Source of the DNA: an uncultured Lachnospiraceae bacterium | Lineage (GTDB): Bacteria > Bacillota > Clostridia > Lachnospirales > Lachnospiraceae | Assembly (NCBI GenBank): GCA_910579685.1 | Contig: CAJTVN010000021.1 | Span: 18,720-82,719, forward strand | Direction of reading: 5' to 3' | DNA length: 64,000 bases | Part shown: one piece after another, positions 55,241-63,035 of the stretch | How the letters are laid out: every line of letters begins with the position of its first letter | How positions within the stretch are numbered: position 1 is the first letter of the stretch | Notes under the pieces: generated by a model | Told to the model about the DNA's origin: nothing | The model's database searches: none | The model's input: only the letters and a program-made list of their open reading frames with translations | Translations under genes and position numbers: made by a program

Positions 55241-55269
55241 TTGCGTTTTGTGGGGGATCGTATTACAAT
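55241..55269 (+). promoter_or_regulatory. Promoter of the ribU riboswitch
   Basis: TTGCGT, 17 bases, TACAAT; transcription would start near 55276, just before the FMN aptamer. Confidence 0.55.
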
Positions 55270-55288
55270 ATTTTTTGGAAATAGAAAA

Positions 55289-55425
55289 GTTCTTCGGGGT
55301 CGGGTGTAATTCCCTACTGGCGGTACAGTCCGCAACCTGCCATATCCTGCAGCAATTTGCCGGGTATGTCGGCTGATTTGGTGAAAGTCCAAAACCAACA
55401 GTTAGAGTCTGGATGAAAGAAGAAG
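55289..55425 (+). promoter_or_regulatory. FMN riboswitch (RFN element)
   Basis: The conserved RFN pieces are visible in order: GTTCTTCGGGGTCGGGTGTA, ATTCCCTACTGGCGGT, AGTCCGC, then GGTGAAAGTCCA, and the closing GGATGAAAGAAGAA that pairs back to TTCTTC. It lies directly upstream of ribU, the riboflavin transporter, with an intrinsic terminator at 55516. High FMN should favour termination. Confidence 0.95.
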
Positions 55426-55515
55426 CTGGCTGCTCCTTACTGGGTGCAGTCATTGTGAAAGCATGGACGAGCGATGAAACAGACGCTGTGTTTTTGTTTG
55501 TTGCTTTGAATGTTG

Positions 55516-55549
55516 CCCCGGATGATTTCTGATCATTCGGGGTTTTCTT
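55516..55549 (+). terminator. Riboswitch-controlled terminator
   Basis: CCCCGGATGAT pairs with ATCATTCGGGG (one G-T pair) around TTCTG, then TTTTCTTT. Located about 90 bases after the FMN aptamer and 180 bases before ribU. Confidence 0.85.
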
Positions 55550-55612
55550 TATGCTTTTATGGAAGAACCTTTCTGAAAAATCAGGCAGGGGCGAAAAGCT
55601 TTGTGCCGCATT

Positions 55613-55718
55613 TCATAGGAAACGACATAACAAATTTCTGCTTCCGGCTTTCGCAAAAGCCATATGCGGAAGCTTTTGAAAGGCCGAAAGCGAAATTTTT
55701 AATGTCGTTATCATAGGA
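55613..55718. mobile_element. 90-base palindromic element with 8-base flanking duplication
   Basis: Between two copies of TCATAGGA (55613-55620 and 55711-55718) lies a 90-base near-palindrome (55621-55710) that begins AACGACAT and ends ATGTCGTTA. The two halves can pair over about 40 bases, with inner blocks AAATTTC, GGCTTTC and AAAAGC recurring in the complement. It encodes nothing. The structure is that of a MITE- or REP-like insertion with target-site duplication; the right-hand duplicate supplies part of the ribU RBS (ATAGGAGG). Confidence 0.55.
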
Positions 55719-55729
55719 GGACGAGAAAA

Positions 55730-56500
55730 ATGGGTAATGGTTTATGGTCCACTTTGGTGGAAAACGCAGTGTTTGCAGGCGAGTGCGTACTGATTGCGGC
55801 GGTTCTTACTGCTGCCGCTTACGGTGCGGAGAAGTATCTGAAAAAGAGAAACAGCGACAGCGAGAGAATCCTGACTACCAGGAAGATCGCCATGATCGGC
55901 GTTTTTGCGGCGATTGCCGCAATCCTGATGCTGTTTGAATTCCCGCTTCCTTTCGCACCGTCCTTTTACGAGCTGGATTTCAGTGAAATTCCGGCGCTGG
56001 TAGGCGCCTTCGCTTTCGGGCCGGTGGCAGGCGTGATGATTGAGTTCTGCAAGGTGGTTCTCAAACTTTTTATCAAGGGAACTTCCACGGCGTTTGTGGG
56101 AGATCTGGCAAACTTTGTGATCGGCTGCAGTTTTATCCTGCCTGCGTCCGTCATTTATATGTTTAAAAAGACAAAGAAGAATGCGATTCTATCCAGTGCG
56201 GCGGGCACGTTCTGCATGACCGTGTTCGGCACCATGTTCAACGCCGTGTACCTGCTTCCCGCATTTTCGAGACTGTACGGAATGCCTCTCGACACCATTG
56301 TGGGGATGGGAACCGCCATCAACGGCTCCATTACCAGCGTGACTACTCTGGTCATTTTTGCCGTGGCACCTATGAACCTCTTAAAGGGCGGCAGCGTGTC
56401 TCTGGTAACCATGCTGATTTATAAGAAGCTGAGCCCTATTTTAAAGACAGGGACAGTGAAGGCGGCCGGTGCGGCAAAGCCAGGGGTTGAAGGAAGATAG
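55730..56500 (+). CDS. ribU: Riboflavin ECF transporter substrate-binding subunit RibU
   Basis: 256 aa with about six membrane segments. LFEFPLPFAPSFYELDFSEIP and VGAFAFGPVAGVMIEFCKVVLK are the RibU signature. It takes up riboflavin together with a shared ECF energising module encoded elsewhere. An extra N-terminal membrane segment of about 45 residues precedes the usual start. RBS ATAGGAGG. Controlled by the FMN riboswitch upstream. Confidence 0.92.
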   Translation: MGNGLWSTLVENAVFAGECVLIAAVLTAAAYGAEKYLKKRNSDSERILTTRKIAMIGVFAAIAAILMLFEFPLPFAPSFYELDFSEIPALVGAFAFGPVAGVMIEFCKVVLKLFIKGTSTAFVGDLANFVIGCSFILPASVIYMFKKTKKNAILSSAAGTFCMTVFGTMFNAVYLLPAFSRLYGMPLDTIVGMGTAINGSITSVTTLVIFAVAPMNLLKGGSVSLVTMLIYKKLSPILKTGTVKAAGAAKPGVEGR

Positions 56501-56509
56501 GATTTGAAA

Positions 56510-56584
56510 ATTCGCACCTGTAGGCCTAAAGCTATGGCCCGGCACAGACGAACCGGATCCGGAGAAGGTTCCACAGGTGCAAAT
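56510..56584 (+). ncRNA. Unidentified structured RNA element after ribU
   Basis: An 8-bp closing stem, GCACCTGT (56514-56521) with ACAGGTGC (56573-56580), extendable by three pairs past a mismatch, encloses two inner stems: GGCC/GGCC (56523-56526 with 56536-56539) and GAACC/GGTTC (56550-56554 with 56567-56571). This makes a three-way junction. It starts about 10 bases after the ribU stop and runs straight into an intrinsic terminator. I do not recognise a known riboswitch class in it. The rest of the gap to 56848 is AT-rich and holds the next promoter. Confidence 0.4.
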
Positions 56585-56588
56585 GCAT

Positions 56589-56627
56589 AGAAGGCAGGAG
56601 AGCCATTGCTCGACTGCCTTCTTTTTT
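56589..56627 (+). terminator. Intrinsic terminator after ribU
   Basis: AGAAGGCAG pairs with CTGCCTTCT around a 16-base loop and is followed by TTTTTT. Confidence 0.85.
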
Positions 56628-56781
56628 AATGATACCGTAACCTTTAGAGAAATTTAAGGAAAACTTTTATAATTTTTGAGGGCTTTTTTGTATATAATCC
56701 GTTATAATATTAAATGTTTTGAAAAACAGGTGGAAAAAGAGGGTTTTCAAAGCCCAAAATGTATATTTGGGAAAATAGGTA

Positions 56782-56812
56782 TTGACAATTACTGTATTAG
56801 ATATATAATACA
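56782..56812 (+). promoter_or_regulatory. Promoter with overlapping operator for the MacAB-like operon
   Basis: TTGACA (56782-56787), 16 bases, TATAAT (56804-56809). The perfect inverted repeat TGTATTA-N6-TAATACA (56793-56812) covers the spacer and -10 box, the position of a repressor operator. No regulator gene is adjacent. Confidence 0.65.
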
Positions 56813-56848
56813 ATAGTACAACAGGAACAAGGCAAAAGGAGGACTTAA

Positions 56849-57544
56849 ATGGATGAATTAGTTGAAATCCGGGATATGTGCAAGATTTATAACCCAGGTG
56901 AAAATGAGGTCAGGGCGCTTGACCATGTGAACCTGCAGATCAACAGAAATGAATTTGTGGCGATCATCGGTCAGTCTGGTTCGGGCAAGTCCACACTGAT
57001 GAATATGCTTGGGTGTCTTGACATACCGACTTCCGGTACTTACATATTAAACGGACAGGATGTGTCAAACCTTTCGGATAATGAGCTCTCCGACATAAGA
57101 AACAAGGAAATCGGTTTTATTTTTCAGGGCTTTAACCTGATAGCGGGACTGACTGCCCTGGAGAACGTGGAACTGCCTCTGATCTACAGGGGAGTGGGGC
57201 GAAAGGAACGGCTTGAGCTCTCCAAGATAGCCCTTGAGAAAGTGGGGCTGAAATCAAGAATAGATCACAAGCCCTCGGAGATGAGCGGCGGGCAGCAGCA
57301 GAGAGTGGCTATTGCAAGGGCCATAGCGCAGGCACCGCCTGTCATTCTTGCGGATGAGCCGACAGGCAATCTGGATTCCGGTTCCACCAAGGAGATTATG
57401 GAAATATTAAAGGGGCTTCATCAGGAAGGACGAACCGTCATCCTGATTACCCATGACAATGAGATCGCCGCAAAGGCAAAAAGGATCATTCGGATTATGG
57501 ATGGCCGAATCGTGGCGGATATCATAAATGACGCCCAGTTGTAA
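56849..57544 (+). CDS. MacB/LolD-type ABC transporter ATPase
   Basis: 231 aa. Walker A GQSGSGKST, Q-loop region FIFQGFNLIAGLTALENVELP, signature MSGGQQQRVAIARA, Walker B VILADEPTGNLDS. AAAGGAGG precedes the ATG. First gene of a three-gene operon (ATPase, adaptor, permease) under a promoter with an apparent operator. Confidence 0.95.
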   Translation: MDELVEIRDMCKIYNPGENEVRALDHVNLQINRNEFVAIIGQSGSGKSTLMNMLGCLDIPTSGTYILNGQDVSNLSDNELSDIRNKEIGFIFQGFNLIAGLTALENVELPLIYRGVGRKERLELSKIALEKVGLKSRIDHKPSEMSGGQQQRVAIARAIAQAPPVILADEPTGNLDSGSTKEIMEILKGLHQEGRTVILITHDNEIAAKAKRIIRIMDGRIVADIINDAQL

Positions 57545-57577
57545 GGCTTATATAGAAAAAGACGGATAAGGAGAAGC

Positions 57578-59068
57578 ATGATGGCAGAAAAAGATGAAAT
57601 GATGACTGTAAACGAGAATGCAGCAGAACAGAAGACAAAAAAGGCAAAGAAAGAAAAGAAGGAAAAGAAGCCCGTGGATAAGGCAAAGAGGAAAAAGGTG
57701 CGCAGAGTAGTGATGGCAGTCCTTGCGGTGGTTCTGATCGCAAGCTTTTCCGTGTCGAGGATGGCGGCGGCGAACGCTCCGGTCATGGTTCCCACTACAC
57801 CGGCGCAGACAGGCGAGGTGGAACAGACGGTAAATACCAGCGGAACCGTGGTGGCCAATACCTCCAAAAGCTATTTTTCTGAGGTGAAGGTCAAGATCGG
57901 CAAGGTTAATGTGGCCGTGGGAGACGCAGTGAAGGCAGGAGATGTGCTCATCGAGTATGATGCGGATGAGCTGGCAAAGGAAAAACAGCTGGCCGAGCTT
58001 TCCCTCAAAAGTGGAGAGGGAAATTATAAAAACTCTATCCAGAACAATAACCAGATGCTGGGAGACCTGAACGAGGCCAACGTGAATCTGGAAGTGCTGG
58101 ATCAGCAGATCGCTGACACGGAGGCTTATATTACGAATCTTGAGAACAAGATCGAGCAGAAAAAGAGCGACCTGGCCCATTTCGGGGCTCTGCTTCAGAT
58201 TTCCCTTCTTGACTGGCAGGATCAGCCGGATTCTGACGAATATATGAACCTGCAGAAGATGGTCCAGCTCAATTCCTGGGAGCAGAACAACAACGAGGAG
58301 ATCAGAGGCTGGCAGGATGAGCTGGACGTGTACAACAAGATGCTGTCCGATTATAAGGAGTACCGTTCGGAGATGAAATCCCAGAAAAGCTCGGCGGAAG
58401 CGGGTAAGCTCACCTCCGGCGCAAAGGAAGAGATCGAGGCCTCCAACCAGACGAAGGAAATCGAGGCGCAGGGAACCATCGACAGCCTGGCAAAGGTGGA
58501 GAACGGAATCGTTGCGGATTTTGATGGCGTGGTCACGGATGTGAAGGCGGTCGAGGGCGCAAGCATTGCGGACAGCTCCGAGCTTCTCAAATTGGAGAGC
58601 ACGCAGGACGTGTCGGTCAAGGTCTATGTGACCAAATATGACCTGGAAAAGATCTCCCAGGGCCAGGATGCGGTTGTCACCGTGGCGGGCAAGGAGTATA
58701 AGGGAAAGGTCGGCAAGATCAACAAGATGGCGGAGAAGAACAACAGCGGAGCGGCCGTGGTGGGAACCGAGATTGAGATCCTCAATCCGGACAGCGATAT
58801 CGTGCTGGGCGTTGAGGCGAAGATTGCCATCAGCACGGCGAAGGAGACGGAGTGCGTGATCGTTCCGGTAAGCGTGGTCAATGTCGATATGGACGGGGAA
58901 TTCGTCTATGTGGTGGAGAACGGCGTTCTTGCCAAGAGGCGCGTTGTGACAGGCATTTCCTCCGATACCATGATTCAGATCGTGGAAGGACTTGTGGAAG
59001 GCGAGGGCGTTGTCACCAGTGTGAGCGCAGGCATGACGGAAGGCATGGCGGTAATGGCAATGCAGTAA
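57578..59068 (+). CDS. MacA-like membrane fusion (adaptor) protein of the ABC exporter
   Basis: 496 aa. A Lys-rich cytoplasmic start, single membrane segment at about 44-60, then a barrel-sandwich half (GEVEQTVNTSGTVVANTSKS), a helical coiled-coil hairpin (residues of about 140-290) and a beta-barrel (VSVKVYVTKYDLEKISQGQDA). In Gram-positives such proteins link the permease to the cell wall side. AAGGAG upstream of the start. The permease gene follows after 37 bases. Confidence 0.9.
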   Translation: MMAEKDEMMTVNENAAEQKTKKAKKEKKEKKPVDKAKRKKVRRVVMAVLAVVLIASFSVSRMAAANAPVMVPTTPAQTGEVEQTVNTSGTVVANTSKSYFSEVKVKIGKVNVAVGDAVKAGDVLIEYDADELAKEKQLAELSLKSGEGNYKNSIQNNNQMLGDLNEANVNLEVLDQQIADTEAYITNLENKIEQKKSDLAHFGALLQISLLDWQDQPDSDEYMNLQKMVQLNSWEQNNNEEIRGWQDELDVYNKMLSDYKEYRSEMKSQKSSAEAGKLTSGAKEEIEASNQTKEIEAQGTIDSLAKVENGIVADFDGVVTDVKAVEGASIADSSELLKLESTQDVSVKVYVTKYDLEKISQGQDAVVTVAGKEYKGKVGKINKMAEKNNSGAAVVGTEIEILNPDSDIVLGVEAKIAISTAKETECVIVPVSVVNVDMDGEFVYVVENGVLAKRRVVTGISSDTMIQIVEGLVEGEGVVTSVSAGMTEGMAVMAMQ

Positions 59069-59105
59069 AACAAGGCGGCATACCGCTGTGAAAGGAGCGT
59101 TTAGA

Positions 59106-60320
59106 ATGGCACAGATTTGGGAATACATTAAGATCGCCCTGATGAATATCAAGAGCAACAAGGGGCGCTCCATCCTTACCATGCTGGGCATTATCATCGG
59201 TATCTCCTCCGTGATCATGGTTATTTCCATCGGCAACGGAGTGAGGGGGCAGGTCAATTCGGAGCTTGACAGCATCGGGAGCGGACAGATCGCCTTCTAT
59301 GTAGACAGCACCAGAGCGGATACGACGGTGACATTCGATCAGTCGGATATGGATGCGATCATGGCCCAGGTGGATCATGTGAAGGGCGTGACCCCTTCCT
59401 TCGGAACCTGGGGGACGGCGGAAGGGCCAAAAGGTGATTTCGACATCAGTATGAGCGGCGGAACCGTGGGCCTGCAGTATGCGTCCTCGGATCCCATTAT
59501 TAAAGGAAAGTATTTTACACAGAATGATTATGATGCGGGCAGCAATGTCTGTATTATCACGGAGTCCAGCGCCATGGGGCTGTTTGGAACCACGGACGTG
59601 GTGGGAATGAGCTTTGACGCCACGGTCTGGGGCGTGACCCAGGAGCTGCGCATCGTGGGGATCCGGCAGGATAATGCATCCGCACTGTTTGGAAACGGAG
59701 GAAGCAACACGGTTCAGGCGGAGGTTCCCCTGACCTTCATGGCCAACAAATTCGGATACTGGATTGAGGATTTTGACCAGTTTTATGTCATAGCCGAATC
59801 CAATGCCTATGCGGTGGAGGTGGCCTCCCAGGCAATGTCCATTTTGGAAAGCAGGCACAACTGCAGAGGGGAAAATCAGATCATGACTCAGAGCTTTTCC
59901 GATGTGTCCTCCCAATTTGACACGATATTGAGCTTCATTACCATGTTTATCTCCTTCGTGGCGGCTATCTCCCTTCTGGTGGGCGGTATCGGCGTTATGA
60001 ATATCATGCTGGTTTCCGTCACGGAGCGCACCAGGGAGATCGGGATCCGCAAATCCCTGGGAGCGAGAACCGGATCCATCCTGCTGCAGTTTCTGGCGGA
60101 GGCCGGAATCATCACTCTGCTTGGAGGAATCATCGGCATTATTCTGGGCGTTCTCGGAGCCATGGGGATCTGTTCCATAGCCAATATGACGCCGTCCATC
60201 AGCGTGGGAACCATCATGGTGGCATCGATTTTTTCCTGCGGCATCGGAATCTTTTTTGGAATTTATCCGGCCAGAAAGGCGGCAAGGCTCAGTCCGATCG
60301 AAGCGCTTCGTCACGAATAA
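59106..60320 (+). CDS. MacB/FtsX-type ABC transporter permease
   Basis: 404 aa from the ATG at 59106, eight bases after AAAGGAG; the GTG at 59088 lies upstream of that site. Membrane segment near residues 20-42 (GRSILTMLGIIIGISSVIMV), a large extracytoplasmic MacB core domain, then three C-terminal membrane segments with GGIGVMNIMLVSVTERTREIGIRKSLGA, the hallmark FtsX region. Likely exports peptides, antibiotics or lipids. Operon ends at the terminator at 60387. Confidence 0.93.
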   Translation: MAQIWEYIKIALMNIKSNKGRSILTMLGIIIGISSVIMVISIGNGVRGQVNSELDSIGSGQIAFYVDSTRADTTVTFDQSDMDAIMAQVDHVKGVTPSFGTWGTAEGPKGDFDISMSGGTVGLQYASSDPIIKGKYFTQNDYDAGSNVCIITESSAMGLFGTTDVVGMSFDATVWGVTQELRIVGIRQDNASALFGNGGSNTVQAEVPLTFMANKFGYWIEDFDQFYVIAESNAYAVEVASQAMSILESRHNCRGENQIMTQSFSDVSSQFDTILSFITMFISFVAAISLLVGGIGVMNIMLVSVTERTREIGIRKSLGARTGSILLQFLAEAGIITLLGGIIGIILGVLGAMGICSIANMTPSISVGTIMVASIFSCGIGIFFGIYPARKAARLSPIEALRHE

Positions 60321-60386
60321 AAACAAGTGTTCTGATTGTGCGCCGGATTATTCTGTGATACACTATTTTGGAAGCAAATGCGTTAG

Positions 60387-60432
60387 AAAAAAGAAATCAG
60401 CGGCCTGCTGGGCAGATGCTGGTTTCTTTTTT
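60387..60432 (+). terminator. Terminator of the MacAB-like operon
   Basis: AAAAAAGAAATCAGC pairs with GCTGGTTTCTTTTTT (one G-T pair) around a 16-base loop. Confidence 0.85.
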
Positions 60433-60449
60433 ACAGATTACGGAAGGAC

Positions 60450-60941
60450 ATGAATCGAAATATGGAAATGGAATTTGACGTTCAGATGACATCCGGCGAT
60501 CTCTATGATTATATGCTGCACCACACCTATGGCAGCGCATCCGGTCTAATCGGTTCCGTTGCGGGGGCGCTTATGGTGGTGGCTGCCTTTATGGGAGCGG
60601 GAATCCTCTGCCTGATTGCGGGGCTCATTATTTTGCTGTATCTGCCGGTTTCCTTATTTTTGAAGTCAAAACAGCAGTTCCTTGCAAATCCCGCTTTTAA
60701 AATGCCTCTTCATTTCCGGATGACGGATGAGGGACTGGAGGTTTCCCAGGGGGAGGAGACGCAGAGCCAGAAATGGGAGGACATTCATAAGGCTATCTCT
60801 ACGACGAAAAGCATTATTGTATATACCACTGCGGTTAACGCTTCCATTTTCCCGAGGAGGGAGCTGGGGGACAAAGAACAGGGTGTAATCAAAATGATTT
60901 CCACTCATATGCCTCCAAAGAAAGTAAAAATCCGCTGCTGA
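60450..60941 (+). CDS. YcxB-like membrane protein
   Basis: 163 aa. Two adjacent membrane segments (about residues 32-70), then the YcxB C-terminal domain (FRMTDEGLEVSQGEETQSQKWEDIHKAI and IPRREL-like FPRRELGDKEQ). A GGAAGG site sits close to the ATG. Function unknown; widespread in Firmicutes. Followed by the tandem double-hairpin repeat. Confidence 0.8.
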   Translation: MNRNMEMEFDVQMTSGDLYDYMLHHTYGSASGLIGSVAGALMVVAAFMGAGILCLIAGLIILLYLPVSLFLKSKQQFLANPAFKMPLHFRMTDEGLEVSQGEETQSQKWEDIHKAISTTKSIIVYTTAVNASIFPRRELGDKEQGVIKMISTHMPPKKVKIRC

Positions 60942-60977
60942 GTACGGATGAGGGATGAAAAGTGACGAGCAGGTCAA

Positions 60978-61120
60978 AGTTTGAAAGTTCCTTTCAAGCT
61001 GCTTATTGGTGCAATACCGCAGGCATAGCCAGCGGTATGCAGGGGGATAAGTTTGGAAGTGGACTTCCAAACTCTTTATGGGAGCAGTATCGCAAGCGGG
61101 GCTTGCGATATGCGGAGGGA
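60978..61120 (+). repeat. Tandem double-hairpin repeat (73- and 74-base units)
   Basis: Two adjacent, alignable units, each with hairpin 1, a spacer, hairpin 2 and a GA-rich tail. Unit A (60978-61050): TTGAAAG/CTTTCAA, then ATACCGC/GCGGTAT, tail GGGGGATAA. Unit B (61050-61123): GTTTGGAAG/CTTCCAAAC, then TATCGCAAGC/GCTTGCGATA, tail GGAGGGATAA. Differences between units fall on both arms and keep pairing intact. The tail of unit B is the Shine-Dalgarno site of tsaE (ATG at 61126). Confidence 0.7.
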
Positions 61121-61125
61121 TAAAA

Positions 61126-61563
61126 ATGAGAATTGTGGAGACTTTCAGCCACGGCGAGACTTTCTCTCTGGGGGAAGAAATCGGCAGGATGGCAAAGCCG
61201 GGAGATATTTATACATTGACAGGGGATCTGGGAACGGGGAAAACCGTGTTCAGCCAGGGGGTTGCCGCAGGACTTGGCATAAAGGAGGCTGTGAACAGCC
61301 CCACCTTTACCATTCTTCAGATCTATGAGGAGGGAAGGCTGCCGTTTTATCATTTTGACGTTTACCGCATCGGGGATCCTCAGGAGATGGAGGAGATCGG
61401 GTACGAGGACTATTTTTACAGCGGCGGTGTGTGTCTGATCGAATGGGCGGATCTGATCAGGGAGCTTCTTCCTGAAAAATATATCAGGATTACCCTGTTA
61501 AAGGACTTGGAAAAAGGTTTTGATTATCGTAAAATAGTAATAGAGGACGATTTTAAATCATGA
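61126..61563 (+). CDS. tsaE: tRNA t6A threonylcarbamoyladenosine synthesis ATPase TsaE
   Basis: 145 aa from the ATG at 61126, right after GGAGGGATAAAA; an upstream in-frame start lies within the repeat hairpin and is rejected. Walker A GDLGTGKT, then SPTFTILQIYEEG and FYHFDVYRI, are family signatures. It works with TsaB and TsaD to make t6A37 in tRNA. Its stop overlaps the ATG of tsaB. Confidence 0.95.
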   Translation: MRIVETFSHGETFSLGEEIGRMAKPGDIYTLTGDLGTGKTVFSQGVAAGLGIKEAVNSPTFTILQIYEEGRLPFYHFDVYRIGDPQEMEEIGYEDYFYSGGVCLIEWADLIRELLPEKYIRITLLKDLEKGFDYRKIVIEDDFKS

Positions 61564-62279
61564 AGATAATTGCGATGGACACTTCGGGCCTGGTAGCTTC
61601 TGTCGCCATCATAGAAGACCAGACTCTGATTGGGGAATACAACGTTCAATACAAAAAGACTCATTCCCAGACCTTGCTTCCCATGCTGGATGAATTGAAG
61701 AAAATGGTGGAGCTTGATCTTGAAAGTGTGGATGCCATAGCCCTTGCGGCGGGCCCGGGTTCCTTTACAGGGCTTCGGATTGGCTCGGCCACGGCAAAGG
61801 GGCTGTGCTTTGCCATGGATGTGCCTGTCATTGAAATTCCCACACTGGTTGGCCTGGCCTGTAATCTGTATGGGACGGATAAGCTGGTCTGTCCGCTTAT
61901 GGATGCCAGAAGGGATCAGGTTTATACCGGAATTTACGAGTTTGTCAGAAAGCAGGGACAGTCGGCAGGCTACGGGCTTAGCTGTCTGCTTGCGCAGTGT
62001 GCGGTTTCCATAGAGGAGATTGCCTCAAAATGCAATGAACTGGGCAGGGAGATTATTTTCCTGGGAGACGGCGCAGCCGTGTTTGAGACGCGGCTGTCAG
62101 AGCTTATGAAGGTTCCCTACGGCTTTGCTCCCGCCCACATGAACCGCCAGAGGGCGGCGGCATTTGGCTTTCTCGCATTGGAATACTACAGAGAGGGAAA
62201 GACCGTGGGGGCGGATGAACATGTTCCCGTCTATCTGCGGCTGTCCCAGGCTGAGCGGGAAAAGAGGGAACGGCTGTGA
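61560..62279 (+). CDS. tsaB: tRNA t6A synthesis protein TsaB
   Basis: 239 aa. MDTSGLVASVAIIED and LAAGPGSFTGLRIGSATAKGL are the conserved ASKHA-fold pieces. It forms a complex with TsaD and TsaE. Overlaps tsaE by four bases and rimI by four bases, so all three are translationally coupled. Confidence 0.95.
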   Translation: MKIIAMDTSGLVASVAIIEDQTLIGEYNVQYKKTHSQTLLPMLDELKKMVELDLESVDAIALAAGPGSFTGLRIGSATAKGLCFAMDVPVIEIPTLVGLACNLYGTDKLVCPLMDARRDQVYTGIYEFVRKQGQSAGYGLSCLLAQCAVSIEEIASKCNELGREIIFLGDGAAVFETRLSELMKVPYGFAPAHMNRQRAAAFGFLALEYYREGKTVGADEHVPVYLRLSQAEREKRERL

Positions 62280-62707
62280 CAGTCAGGGAGATGACGCGGG
62301 CGGATGTGGAAGCGGTCTGCCGGATCGAGCGGGAGTGCTTTTCCATGCCCTGGTCGGCGGCGGATTTTCTGGAAATGATCGAGGCTGACTACGCTCACTA
62401 CTATGTGGCACAGGAAGCGGGGCAGATCGTTGGATGCTGCGGAATCCGAAATCTGGCGGGCGAGGGAGAGATCACAAATGTCGCGGTAGCCCCCGGGGCA
62501 AGGCGGCAGGGCATCGGCAGAAAAATGATGGAGCATTTGCTGCAGGAGGCTTCCGTTCACAAAATTGAGGCCTGCACCCTGGAGGTGCGGATCAGCAATA
62601 TACCGGCCATCCGTCTGTATGAGAGTCTGGGCTTTCGGGGCGAGGGGGTAAGGCCCCGGTTCTATGAGAAGCCGCAGGAGGATGCGCTGATCATGTGGAA
62701 AAGATAG
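62276..62707 (+). CDS. rimI: Ribosomal-protein-S18-alanine N-acetyltransferase-like
   Basis: 143 aa, GTG start overlapping the tsaB stop (GTGA). GNAT fold: EITNVAVAPGARRQGIGRKMMEHL is the acetyl-CoA-binding region and VRISNIPAIRLYESLGF the C-terminal motif. The tsaE-tsaB-rimI order is classic. It acetylates the N-terminus of ribosomal protein S18 or a related substrate. Confidence 0.93.
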   Translation: MTVREMTRADVEAVCRIERECFSMPWSAADFLEMIEADYAHYYVAQEAGQIVGCCGIRNLAGEGEITNVAVAPGARRQGIGRKMMEHLLQEASVHKIEACTLEVRISNIPAIRLYESLGFRGEGVRPRFYEKPQEDALIMWKR

Positions 62708-62784
62708 ACAGAGCATGGAAGAATTACCACTGTTTCTTATTGCGAAATCATGTATAATGGGATAAGGACAAAGGAGGATGAGCC

Positions 62785-63033
62785 ATGCGGATTTATGTTG
62801 ATAAAAATAAAATGAAACTGAATTCCGTGATCTGCAACAAATGCAAAAAACAGATAAAAGTGGAGAACGGAATCATAAAGGAAGGTTGTTTTTGCGGAGA
62901 CGCACAGTTTGGCTATTTCAGTAATAAGGACGGGATGAAATATTTCTTTGACCTTTGCGAGGAATGCTATGACAAAATGGTGTCAGACTTTGCGGTTCCC
63001 GTGGAAACACAGGAGGTAAAGGAGTTTTTGTAA
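62785..63033 (+). CDS. Small zinc-ribbon-like protein, function unknown
   Basis: 82 aa, AAAGGAGG before the ATG. Three Cys pairs: C17-x2-C20, C35-x-C37 and C58-x2-C61, suggesting one or two bound zinc ions. TATAAT at 62753-62758 without a good -35 may be its promoter. It sits two bases before the RNase Z-like gene, so the two are likely co-expressed. No named family recognised. Confidence 0.65.
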   Translation: MRIYVDKNKMKLNSVICNKCKKQIKVENGIIKEGCFCGDAQFGYFSNKDGMKYFFDLCEECYDKMVSDFAVPVETQEVKEFL

Positions 63034-63035
63034 TT

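Noticed and set aside
55510..55716. 68-residue ORF across the riboswitch terminator and palindrome
   Set aside because: Made of structural RNA elements; no RBS and no protein-like composition.
56510..56584. TPP, c-di-GMP or SRP RNA
   Set aside because: Some words look similar (GAACC, GGCCTAAA), but the required conserved blocks such as CTGAGA, GCAAAG...GGGTT or the SRP GGAA tetraloop region are absent or misplaced.
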